Shown here: piece by piece, positions 52,426-60,296 of the stretch
How the letters are laid out: every line of letters starts with the position of its first letter
Position numbering within the stretch: position 1 is the first letter of the stretch
Assembly (NCBI GenBank): GCA_934754425.1
Contig: CAKVIN010000004.1
Coordinates: forward strand, 1 to 64,000
DNA: 64,000 nt
Direction: 5' to 3'
From: an uncultured Candidatus Melainabacteria bacterium
GTDB taxonomy: Bacteria; Cyanobacteriota; Vampirovibrionia; Gastranaerophilales; Gastranaerophilaceae
Notes under the pieces: generated by a model
What the model was told of the DNA's origin: nothing
What the model saw: only the letters and a program-made list of their open reading frames with translations
The model's database searches: none
Position numbers and translations under genes: made by a program

Positions 52426-53148
52426 TTATTTGATTTTAAAGGATACATTAGCGACTGCTGTAACTTTTTTATCAATTGAAGAAGAGTCATTTACCCCCAT
52501 ATCTGAAACATCAGTTGAATCAACCGGAGTAATTTGGTAAACTCCCATTCTAACAGAAGAAATTTTACCTACACTATTATGTGTAGCCTTTAACATAGAT
52601 GTAGCTCTAGCTTTAGCATCATTCGAAGCTTTTTCAAGCAAGCTAACTTTTAATTCAGGCAATTTTGAATAAGCGTATGATGGAGAATACACATTAATAT
52701 CAACCCCTTGGTTAATTAAACCTGTAATATCATTTGAGATTTCCTTGATTAATTCTACGTTATCAGAACTTATAGTAATTGGTTGAGTAAGATTATAAGC
52801 TTCTGTTATGTCAGTATACGCTCCTGTTTTTGCATCACGTTTATAAGAATAATATCCGTTGATTGTCTTTTTCTCAACATTTTTTATATTCTTTTGTTGT
52901 AAATATTTTTCAACAGTCTTAATTTGAGTTTGAACATCAGCATATGCCATTTGCTTTGTAGGTCTTTTAACAACAATATCAAAAGATAATATTCCGGAAT
53001 CAGATTTTACGATTTCATACGCAGAACCTGTTACAGAAATTACGTTGTTTGAAATTGTAGAAACTGCTGTTTTTGTTGATACTACAAGTGCTAAACCGAT
53101 TAAAACTCCAAGTGAAATAATTTGAAGTTTTTCAATTCTTTCTAACAT
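52426..53148 (-). CDS. SIMPL (DUF541) domain protein
   Basis: The 240-residue protein has an N-terminal membrane anchor or signal (about 9-30, IISLGVLIGLALVVST) and a SIMPL domain (about 36-240): VISVTGSAYEIVKSD, YLQQKNIKNVEKKTINGYYSY, LLEKASNDAKARATSML, and a final strand VTAVANVSFKIK. Family members lie in the periplasm; function poorly defined. 12 bp after the 53161 gene, so same operon. Confidence 0.83.
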   Translation of the reverse strand: MLERIEKLQIISLGVLIGLALVVSTKTAVSTISNNVISVTGSAYEIVKSDSGILSFDIVVKRPTKQMAYADVQTQIKTVEKYLQQKNIKNVEKKTINGYYSYKRDAKTGAYTDITEAYNLTQPITISSDNVELIKEISNDITGLINQGVDINVYSPSYAYSKLPELKVSLLEKASNDAKARATSMLKATHNSVGKISSVRMGVYQITPVDSTDVSDMGVNDSSSIDKKVTAVANVSFKIK

Positions 53149-53160
53149 AGAACTTTCTCC

Positions 53161-53718
53161 TTATTTATTACCCTTAATTTTATTTAATTCCGCTAAATAG
53201 TCGGCACTATTTACCATGTCTTCTAATTTTTTATATACTGTATCAAGAAATTTTTGCATATCCAATGGTTTATTAGCAAGTTTCTTATTTTCTCTGTTTA
53301 TTTGCCAATTTTTGAACACTCTATCGAACAAATTCGGCTCTTCACGTTCTGTTAATGTTTTTTTAGGTTCCATTTCAGGAAAACTCAAAATATCATCAAA
53401 AGAGGACTTAAAGCCATATTGTTCAACTCCATCTGAATTTTCGATTACCATTTTTCCTGTTCTGGAAAATTTTTCATTCTCCGGTTTTAAAACAACATTA
53501 TATAATGTATTTTTTTCTGCTGTTTTTTTAAGCTGCACTAATTTTTCATAAAATTTCTTAAGATGTTCAGCATAATTTGGATAATCACGTTCTGGGAAAT
53601 ACTTTGATTGTTTCAAAGCTTCAAAACTACCTTTTTTTACGATTAATTTTTGAAAACTAGGATTTTGTCCTTGATTAAAGGATTGATTAACTGGTTGATT
53701 AATTGATTGGATTTTCAT
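53161..53718 (-). CDS. Uncharacterised protein with divergent N-terminal F motif
   Basis: Not recognised. The 185-residue protein begins MKIQSINQPVNQSFNQ, then NPSFQKLIVKKGSF, a variant of the FKG-type N terminus, followed by a helical, Lys-rich body (YAEHLKKFYEKLVQLKKTAE, FDRVFKNWQINRENKKLANK). No membrane segment. Gln/Asn tandem in the first 20 residues. In an operon with ricT-type and SIMPL genes. Confidence 0.62.
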   Translation of the reverse strand: MKIQSINQPVNQSFNQGQNPSFQKLIVKKGSFEALKQSKYFPERDYPNYAEHLKKFYEKLVQLKKTAEKNTLYNVVLKPENEKFSRTGKMVIENSDGVEQYGFKSSFDDILSFPEMEPKKTLTEREEPNLFDRVFKNWQINRENKKLANKPLDMQKFLDTVYKKLEDMVNSADYLAELNKIKGNK

Positions 53719-53733
53719 AATTTACACGACTTT

Positions 53734-54666
53734 CTACACATTTCCGGTCGAGCTGTTCCTATCATCTTCAAGTTGTTTTAACTGCTTAGCGTCAACTTTT
53801 TCGTCTTGGGAGTAAACATTAATCCTTGAAACTTCAATATCGACATTTACGTCAGCATCGACCATTTCTATATCTGATTTACTGTACTCTTTTATTTTAC
53901 CATCTTCAAATTTAACTGCAACCGAATTGTTAAGAAATTGTATAAAACAAACTTTACCTAATCCTGTTGGGGTCATAACTGTTGAACCAACCGGAGGCAT
54001 TCCTTTTGCAGCTTCAATATAATTTGAATATTCGTACGTTAAGCAACATAATAATCTTCCACAAGTACCGGAAATTTTAGAAGGAGCAATTGGCATACCT
54101 TGATCTTTTGCAAGTTTAACATTGATAGACTCAAATTTTCTCAAAAAAGTTGAACAACAAAATGGTTTGCCACAAATACCTGTTCCATCCATAATTGAGG
54201 ATTCATCTCTTACCCCAATGTGTCTTAAATCTATTCTCATTCGCTTAAATACTTGAGTTAAGTCTTTCAAAAGCTCTCTAAAATCAACTCTTTCCGGAGC
54301 TGTGTAATAAAAAGAAATTTTTCTTCTGTCAAACGTAAGTCTACATTGAACTAAATTCATATTCAAATGATGTTTTTTTACTAATTCTTTACACTTAAAA
54401 AATGATGTAACTTCTTCTTTTTTTAACTCATCCAATACCGCCATATCTTCTTGAGTCAAAACACGTATAAATTCAAAAGGAACTGGCGTTTTTTTAGAAT
54501 TTTCAAATAACTTTGCAACTTCATTGTTTACAAGAAATGCTTTAAGCACTTCTTCGCCCTTTTCTGTTCTAACTAAAACAAGCGCACCGTCATTTAGATT
54601 AACATTATCCGGACAATTAAGAGGAACAAAAGTATTTTTTAAATAATTTACCGCATATTTAATCAT
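53734..54666 (-). CDS. ricT: PSP1-domain protein RicT (YaaT)
   Basis: RicT works with RicF/RicA in RNA processing in Bacillus and carries Fe-S clusters. The 310-residue protein has the PSP1 core with CGKPFCCSTFLRKF and CGRLLCCLTYEY, the two Cys clusters diagnostic for the family, then MTPTGLGKVC. It overlaps gpsA by 8 bp. Partners RicF/RicA are not in the window. Confidence 0.9.
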   Translation of the reverse strand: MIKYAVNYLKNTFVPLNCPDNVNLNDGALVLVRTEKGEEVLKAFLVNNEVAKLFENSKKTPVPFEFIRVLTQEDMAVLDELKKEEVTSFFKCKELVKKHHLNMNLVQCRLTFDRRKISFYYTAPERVDFRELLKDLTQVFKRMRIDLRHIGVRDESSIMDGTGICGKPFCCSTFLRKFESINVKLAKDQGMPIAPSKISGTCGRLLCCLTYEYSNYIEAAKGMPPVGSTVMTPTGLGKVCFIQFLNNSVAVKFEDGKIKEYSKSDIEMVDADVNVDIEVSRINVYSQDEKVDAKQLKQLEDDRNSSTGNV

Positions 54667-55660
54667 ATCTTTCTTCCTTTTTAAGTTTTCTGTTCATTAA
54701 TTTAGAAAGAACTTCTTGTGGTGTAATATCTGTATAAACTGCTTCGTAAATAGCACTCGAAACAGGAACTTCCAATCCCAATTTTTCAGCCAAATCACAA
54801 ACAGCTTTAGAAGTTTTAACCCCTTCTGCTACAGAACCAAGCTCGTTTAAAATATCATTAATTTTTTTGCCCTTGCCTAACATCGCACCAACTGTATAAT
54901 TTCTGGACATTGGACTAGAACAAGTAGCAATCAAATCCCCCATGCCGGATAAACCGTAAAGTGTAGAAGGATTTGCTCCTAATTTCACTGAAAGCCTTAC
55001 GATTTCTGCCATTCCTCTTGTAAGAAGTGTTCCCATACAATTGTCGCCCAATTCCATTGTATGTGCAAATCCCGAAGCAATAGCAATTACGTTCTTAAGA
55101 CTTCCGCCAAGTTCAACCCCAATTACATCGGAATTAGTATACAATCTAAAACGATTAGGAACATTACAAGCTTTTTGTACAAATTCTGCAACTTCCATAT
55201 CCTCACAAGCAACCGAAGCTGCAGTTGGTTTACCTTGAAGAACTTCTTTTGCCAAAGTTGGACCGGAAAGAATTACAACCTTTTGTTCAGGTAGAACATC
55301 TTTAATAACCTCTGACATTCTCATTAATGTATTTAATTCTAACCCCTTAGAAGCATTAACTAGCGGTTGTTCCGGTTTAATACCGGCTGCTTTCAATTGT
55401 TCGCAAACACTTCTTACCCCACTTGTTGCAACAACAGAAAGTATAATGTCTGCACCACTTATGGCTTTTTTAAGGTCAGATGTGATTTCAACTCGTTTAT
55501 CTAACTGTACTTCCAAAGGTTTAGAACAGTGTTTATTGTTTACAAGTTCTTCGTTTAAATCACATTCTCTACCCCAAATAACAATTTCGTCAAAATTATC
55601 ATTCATTAACCAAGCTAAAGTCAATCCCCAACATCCTGGTCCAAGTACAGTTAATTTCAT
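54659..55660 (-). CDS. gpsA: Glycerol-3-phosphate dehydrogenase (NAD(P)+)
   Basis: Makes sn-glycerol 3-phosphate for phospholipids. The 333-residue protein has VLGPGCWGLTLAWLM (Rossmann, with Cys-Trp in place of the more usual AWGTALA), LVNASKGLE, ILSGPTLAKEV, GGSLKNVIAIASGF with the catalytic Lys, and GLSGMGDLIATCSSPMSRNYTVG. AAGGGG precedes the ATG and a TATAAT lies about 35 nt upstream. Confidence 0.95.
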   Translation of the reverse strand: MKLTVLGPGCWGLTLAWLMNDNFDEIVIWGRECDLNEELVNNKHCSKPLEVQLDKRVEITSDLKKAISGADIILSVVATSGVRSVCEQLKAAGIKPEQPLVNASKGLELNTLMRMSEVIKDVLPEQKVVILSGPTLAKEVLQGKPTAASVACEDMEVAEFVQKACNVPNRFRLYTNSDVIGVELGGSLKNVIAIASGFAHTMELGDNCMGTLLTRGMAEIVRLSVKLGANPSTLYGLSGMGDLIATCSSPMSRNYTVGAMLGKGKKINDILNELGSVAEGVKTSKAVCDLAEKLGLEVPVSSAIYEAVYTDITPQEVLSKLMNRKLKKEERYD

Positions 55661-55885
55661 AAGTTCCCCTTATCCTATTCTATAACTCACTACATTATAC
55701 TATAAAATGTAAAGTCAGTAATTTTTTTCAAAAAAATTTACATTTTAAATCCGTCTTTTGTATAACATTTCTTGCGAAAAATCATTTTTTTTGTAAAATT
55801 ATGTTACAAATATTTTAAAATTACGCAAAAAATATTTTTTACCTTTATTTATAGAATAGCGCATGTATGAAGGAGATTACACTAG

Positions 55886-56776
55886 ATGATAAAGCCTATT
55901 GGAATGGCTAATACAAATTTTAAAGCTGATAAACAAACAATAGACAAGAAAACAGGTGAATATGTAGACCCTATGATGAAATGGCCACTTCGAGGTGCAG
56001 CATTTACTAACGAAGTTGGTGAAGCATTACGTCCGATTATAGGCGGAGCTGCAAACCTAACTTGGGTTCCGGCATTAATGTATATCGGAGCAGACGTTTA
56101 CGATAAATACAAAAACGACCAAACAGAATACAGTCCAAATTCAAAAAGATGTTTAAAAGAAGCAATTTTTCAAGGTTTAGCGAGTGTTTGCTTACCTGTT
56201 TTTGCAGTAAAATTGGGACAAAATATTTTTTCACAATTTGGCAAATTTGATAAAGATGGAATTTCTTTAAATGCAAAAGAACATGTTTCTAATGTAGCAG
56301 AACAATTTATTGCCAACGGTAAAATGCGTGCTTTTGAAGGACAAGACGAATCTTGTGTTAAAGAATTTTTATCACAAGTAACTAATAGTAAAGATTATAG
56401 TGATAAGACACAAAAAGTAAAAGTATTTAAAGGTGAAAATCAAGATAAACTTAATAAATATGCAGAAAACACAATCAGAGATTTGATAGAATTACGCAAA
56501 AATATTTTAAATCCTACTGATGCTATTAAGTCACAAAATTGGTATGCTAAATATTCTAAAGGTTTAAAAAGCGGTCAAACCCCAAGCGTAGCTGTAAAAT
56601 CCGTATTAACAGATTTTCAAAAAAGTAAAATGATGAAAGGTAATTTCATTAAGACAATAGGCGGATTTATTGCTCTTGGTTTAGCAATTAATCCTATAGA
56701 CCATTTTGTAGAAAATGTTTTGATTGGCAAGTATGTTGGACCTCAAATAGACAACTTTAAAACTAAAAATAAATAG
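55886..56776 (+). CDS. Membrane-associated protein with N-terminal FKA motif
   Basis: Not recognised. The 296-residue protein begins MIKPIGMANTNFKADKQT (FKA at 12-14), followed by WPLRGAAFTNEVGEALRPIIGGAANLTWVPALMYIGADVYDKY (45-90), hydrophobic segments near 105-125 (IFQGLASVCLPVFAVKLGQNI) and 250-275 (FIKTIGGFIALGLAINPIDHFV), and a helical charged middle. Same general plan as the 10596/12247 pair. AAGGAG lies before the ATG. Confidence 0.72.
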   Translation: MIKPIGMANTNFKADKQTIDKKTGEYVDPMMKWPLRGAAFTNEVGEALRPIIGGAANLTWVPALMYIGADVYDKYKNDQTEYSPNSKRCLKEAIFQGLASVCLPVFAVKLGQNIFSQFGKFDKDGISLNAKEHVSNVAEQFIANGKMRAFEGQDESCVKEFLSQVTNSKDYSDKTQKVKVFKGENQDKLNKYAENTIRDLIELRKNILNPTDAIKSQNWYAKYSKGLKSGQTPSVAVKSVLTDFQKSKMMKGNFIKTIGGFIALGLAINPIDHFVENVLIGKYVGPQIDNFKTKNK

Positions 56777-57077
56777 CTCTTAAGAATTACTTCTTTAGCA
56801 GATTATGTAGTACAAAATGCAATGTTACAATATAAATGTAAGTCGAAGGCAGCTAGTGAATTGTCGGATTTCGACGAAAAATGATTAGGCATTGTGTATG
56901 TGTTCGGCTTACTTCTAAAGAAACCCAAAATCTTTTCTTCATAATAATTAGCCTTGCTCCTTTTGACTCTCTTCCAAAAGGAGCTTAATTTTATTTTATA
57001 CTCCCTAAAATTCTCCACTTGTCGGTATTAAAAAATATTTAAAACGATATTCTTGATGTCATAAAGGAGAAAATTTT
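56777..57077 (+). other. Intergenic region with a long hairpin and a terminator
   Basis: GTAAGTCGAA and TTCGGCTTAC (about 56838-56912) can form a 10-bp stem with one G-U pair over 75 nt, enclosing GTCG-GATTT-CGAC. TACAATATAAA-like sequence lies just upstream and the terminator at 56956 downstream, so a small RNA of about 120-150 nt is possible. It is not a tRNA: no T-loop or anticodon arm fits. Confidence 0.3.
56956..57000 (+). terminator. Rho-independent terminator
   Basis: GCTCCTTTTG (56956-56965) / CAAAAGGAGC (56975-56984) followed by TTAATTTTATTTTA. Confidence 0.85.
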
Positions 57078-57626
57078 ATGACAGAAAAGAAATTTTTGAG
57101 CTACATACTTACAGAGGGAATTTTACTCTCTATCATCGGACTTGCTATGTTAATGCTTCCTAAAATAACATCATTGACATTTGGTTTAATGCTATGTCTT
57201 GCATTTGTTATTTATGGCGGATATAAAACTATCAATGCAATATTAACAAGAAATTATACCCGACATTTTGTTTTGAATGCTGTTTTGGGAGTTGTTTTAT
57301 TAATACTAGGAATTTTTTTGTTTTTAGCACCAATGTTTAGCTTAACTCTTATAACTGCAACTATTGGGGTATATTTTTTATTAGAAAGTATTTCAACTTG
57401 TGCATTTGGTATTCAAAATAGAAAAACGCTTTATTTCTGGTGGGCAGAAATTCCTTTGTCAATACTTCAATTCTTATTGGGATTAATTATTATACTTGGT
57501 TTGCCATCCACAGCACTTTGGGTTGTTGGTGTTTTAATGGGGATTAATTTTCTTATTGCCGGCATGATTATGATAAGCATGTATGTCGCAACAAAATATG
57601 TGTATAGTTATACATTCAATTCTTGA
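57078..57626 (+). CDS. DUF308/HdeD-like membrane protein
   Basis: The 182-residue protein has six predicted membrane helices in three pairs, with the family pattern of LxxGxxLLxxP and FGLMLCLAFVIYGGYK, FLFLAPMFSLTLITATIG, VGVLMGINFLIAGMIMI. HdeD in E. coli is linked to acid resistance; here function is unknown. AAGGAG precedes the ATG. Confidence 0.82.
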   Translation: MTEKKFLSYILTEGILLSIIGLAMLMLPKITSLTFGLMLCLAFVIYGGYKTINAILTRNYTRHFVLNAVLGVVLLILGIFLFLAPMFSLTLITATIGVYFLLESISTCAFGIQNRKTLYFWWAEIPLSILQFLLGLIIILGLPSTALWVVGVLMGINFLIAGMIMISMYVATKYVYSYTFNS

Positions 57627-57710
57627 CTTTTAAAAAAATATAATTAATCATCTAAATGGATGTATTCCAATTCAAAAAACTTTGACATAATACATGTGTG
57701 AGAATATATT

Positions 57711-58193
57711 ATGCCCTTTGTTTATAGATTACAAAAGATACTGGATTTTAGAATCCGAAAAAAAGAAGAACAACTGTTGCAAGTGCAAAAAGCACAACAA
57801 CAAGTCTATATAGCAGAGGAAAATATTAGAAAAAACGAAGCGGAAATCCGACAAACAATTCAGAATAAGCGAACTGCCGATTTTAGAATGATGGAATATT
57901 ATGACAATTATCTTCATCATTTATGGGATAAAGCAGAAGCTTTGGAACAAGAAAGAAAACGTGTTCAAGCAATTCTGGATGAAGAAAAACAGAAATTAGT
58001 AAAACTGGAACAAGGTGTAAAGGTTTTAGAAAAACACAAAGAAAAACAAAAAGAAGCTTATAGAGAAGAACAAAAAGCAATTGAGTTAAAACAATTTTCA
58101 GAAATCGGTGTTCAAAGATTCTTTATTAGAGCAAGAGAAGAAGCCGAGGAAGAAGAAATGTTAGAAAAATTAAAACAGTTGGAAAATGAATAA
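57711..58193 (+). CDS. fliJ: Flagellar export protein FliJ-like
   Basis: The 160-residue protein begins MPFVYRLQKILDFRIRKKEE, the usual FliJ start, and is one long charged coiled coil (residues 15-150). FliJ is the central stalk of the flagellar export ATPase FliI. FliI is not in the window, but the FliK-like and hook-basal-body genes follow directly, and the fliK start overlaps this stop. TTGACA-17-TATATT abuts the ATG, see rejected items. Confidence 0.82.
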   Translation: MPFVYRLQKILDFRIRKKEEQLLQVQKAQQQVYIAEENIRKNEAEIRQTIQNKRTADFRMMEYYDNYLHHLWDKAEALEQERKRVQAILDEEKQKLVKLEQGVKVLEKHKEKQKEAYREEQKAIELKQFSEIGVQRFFIRAREEAEEEEMLEKLKQLENE

Positions 58194-59421
58194 TATGAAT
58201 ATTGATACAAATCAAAAAGTTAATAAAGTACAAAATGCAACAACATCTGTAAAGACACAAAAAACTTCTGATACAAAATTTGCTGACGAACTTTCAAGTA
58301 TGTCATCTAAAGTTGAAGAAAAAAATAATGATGAAATACACGCTGAAAAAAATGTTAAAAAAGAAAATTCTGACGAAAAAGATACTACAACTAAAGAAGC
58401 TCCAAAAGAAGAAACTTTGTTAAATCCCCAAAATGAGCCTAATAAACAAACATTAAATAATGATGAAAATGAAATTGGAGAAGTTATTGATGGCTTATCA
58501 AATATTGTTGTTGAAATGAACAATAAATTAGAACAAACAAGTAATTTACCGGAAAATACAATTAAAGATGTTGTTAATGCTTCTTTAACTGCAGAAGGCA
58601 ATGTCATGCCGGAAGAAAATGGTATAAATGAGAAGATTTCCGATAACAACGATAAAAACATATTCAAAGATGAATTAAAAGAAACTATTATTACAGTCGA
58701 AGCTCCTAAAACAGAACAATTGCCGGAAACAATGCCTGTTTTAAATCAAGTAAATACAAATGAAATTAAACCAGATTCAAATAATATTGAAGATATCAGC
58801 TTAGAACAATTTATTCCGGCAAAAGTAGTAAAAAATATTAAAGAAGAAACAAAAAATACAGATAAAAAAATTGCACAAATTGACTTGGAAGAACAGTCGT
58901 TTAATAATTTAGAGCAAGAAAATGAAAATGGACAGATTGAGCAAAAAGTTAAAACAGTAACAAATTCTAGTGGTATAAAAAAAGTTGATACAAAAACAAA
59001 TATTACTGTTGAAACCATTGCGAAATTTGATGAAATAGCGATGACTAAAGATGATGTTGAATTTTTTGCAAAATTAGTTGAAAACAATGGAAATAATTTA
59101 AATGCAAAAGAAGTTGCAAATTCTTCACAAGTTTCAAAAACGCTCGCAGATATGCTTGCAAAATCAATGAACGACAACAAACCTATAAGAATAAATTTTG
59201 ACAATGATATTTCTGTCATTATAAAAATTAGTAAGGACGGAAAAATCTCCGCAGATTTCCTTCCAAGTTCTCAAATCGCAGAAGCTTATTTAAAAGAAAA
59301 TCTTCCTCTTTTAAAACAACGATTTGATGACAACAACATTAACTATGACGAACTTAATCATAGAGAACAAAAACAAAACGATAGAAACGATAACCGAAAG
59401 AAGGGGCGCAAAGATGAATGA
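58186..59421 (+). CDS. fliK: Flagellar hook-length control protein FliK-like
   Basis: The 411-residue protein is mostly low-complexity Asn/Glu/Lys/Thr sequence (1-330), as is usual in FliK, ending in a small conserved C-terminal domain (about 325-395): KPIRINFDNDISVIIKISKD, then AYLKENLPLLKQRFDDNNIN, the typical FliK_C hallmark (L-x-x-x-L-P-x-L-x-x-x-L-x-x-x-x-I). FliK measures hook length and switches export specificity. The start may also be ATG 58195. It overlaps the next gene by 8 bp. Confidence 0.75.
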   Translation: MNNMNIDTNQKVNKVQNATTSVKTQKTSDTKFADELSSMSSKVEEKNNDEIHAEKNVKKENSDEKDTTTKEAPKEETLLNPQNEPNKQTLNNDENEIGEVIDGLSNIVVEMNNKLEQTSNLPENTIKDVVNASLTAEGNVMPEENGINEKISDNNDKNIFKDELKETIITVEAPKTEQLPETMPVLNQVNTNEIKPDSNNIEDISLEQFIPAKVVKNIKEETKNTDKKIAQIDLEEQSFNNLEQENENGQIEQKVKTVTNSSGIKKVDTKTNITVETIAKFDEIAMTKDDVEFFAKLVENNGNNLNAKEVANSSQVSKTLADMLAKSMNDNKPIRINFDNDISVIIKISKDGKISADFLPSSQIAEAYLKENLPLLKQRFDDNNINYDELNHREQKQNDRNDNRKKGRKDE

Positions 59422-60250
59422 TTTGTACACAACTGCGATTAATACCCAAAAAGCTACTGTTCAGTGGATGGACGTGTTGGCTGAAAACCTTACAAATGTA
59501 TATACTCCAGGATACAGAGAGAACAAAATTAATTTCAAAACATTTCTTGGCGGTGCTGTAATAGATAACAATATTAAAAACCTCGGTCAAGGTAAATCAA
59601 CCCCTGGAACTTCTAACGAAAATTTGTATTTTGAAGGAAGCGGATATTTTATGATACGAAGCCCTGAAGGTGACGTACAATATACCAGATTAGGCGAATT
59701 CACCTTTGATTCCGAAGGTGTTTATAAAGCTAAAAACGGCGCAACAGTACAAGGTTACATCCTTAATGACAAGGGTGAAATTATGTCCGGTACTAAGTCA
59801 CTTAGTGCAGATTTATACGAAGAAACCGCTCTCAAAGGTGGAGCATTAAGCGTTCCTACTACAAATATCAAACTTTGGATTGACCCTAATAATGGTAAAT
59901 TTTTGGGTAAATACGATGAATATGAAATAAAGAATGATGGAACAATCTATGGTAAAGCAGATGGTGGAAATCGCTCTGTACCTTTGTATAAAATTGCAAC
60001 AGCAAATTTCCATAATCCAAATGGCTTATATGAAATTAAGGATGGATTGTTTATAGAAACACAAGAATCCGGTAAACCTGTAGTCGGTAGAGGTGAAATC
60101 CGCTCCGGTTTATTAGAACAAGCAAATACAGATTTCAAAGCCAATATGGCAGGTTATCAACAAGCTAAAGTTCAGATGGAACTTGTGAATGCGTTGATTA
60201 AATCAAACAAAGACCTGTTACAATCTGCAATGGAAATGGCTACACAATAA
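59414..60250 (+). CDS. Flagellar hook-basal body protein (FlgE/F/G family)
   Basis: Start at ATG 59414, 7 nt after AAGGGG, giving 278 residues that begin MNDLYTTAINTQKATVQWMD. It has the N-terminal Flg_bb_rod-type helix with MDVLAENLTNVYTPGYRENK, the FlgE/F/G core (FEGSGYFMIRSPEGDVQYTRLGEF), and the C-terminal D0 helix GLLEQANTDFKANMAGYQQAKVQMELVNALI. Rod (FlgF or FlgG) versus hook cannot be decided; the length fits FlgF/FlgG. Coupled to fliK. Confidence 0.88.
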   Translation: MNDLYTTAINTQKATVQWMDVLAENLTNVYTPGYRENKINFKTFLGGAVIDNNIKNLGQGKSTPGTSNENLYFEGSGYFMIRSPEGDVQYTRLGEFTFDSEGVYKAKNGATVQGYILNDKGEIMSGTKSLSADLYEETALKGGALSVPTTNIKLWIDPNNGKFLGKYDEYEIKNDGTIYGKADGGNRSVPLYKIATANFHNPNGLYEIKDGLFIETQESGKPVVGRGEIRSGLLEQANTDFKANMAGYQQAKVQMELVNALIKSNKDLLQSAMEMATQ

Positions 60251-60261
60251 TAATATTTTTA

Positions 60262-60290
60262 TTCGATTAGTCTGTTTATTGTGGTATAAT
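60262..60290 (+). promoter_or_regulatory. Promoter giving a leaderless transcript of the AsmA-like gene
   Basis: TATAAT (60285-60290) with a weak TTCGAT (60262-60267) 17 bp upstream, and exactly 6 nt to the ATG at 60297. No ribosome-binding site. Confidence 0.55.
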
Positions 60291-60296
60291 ATAGTA

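Noticed and set aside
56838..56912. A 75-nt stem-closed region considered as a tRNA.
   Set aside because: No TpsiC consensus, no anticodon arm and no CCA-adjacent discriminator fit; only the closing stem resembles an acceptor.
56803..57018. A 71-codon minus-strand reading frame across the intergenic hairpin region.
   Set aside because: It lies over a strong stem-loop and a plus-strand terminator, its composition is unlike neighbouring proteins, and no ribosome-binding site supports it.
57684..57716. TTGACA-17-TATATT directly before the fliJ ATG as its promoter.
   Set aside because: Transcription would start inside the gene, after the start codon. The match is good but the geometry does not work; the upstream CATAAT or read-through from DUF308 is more likely.
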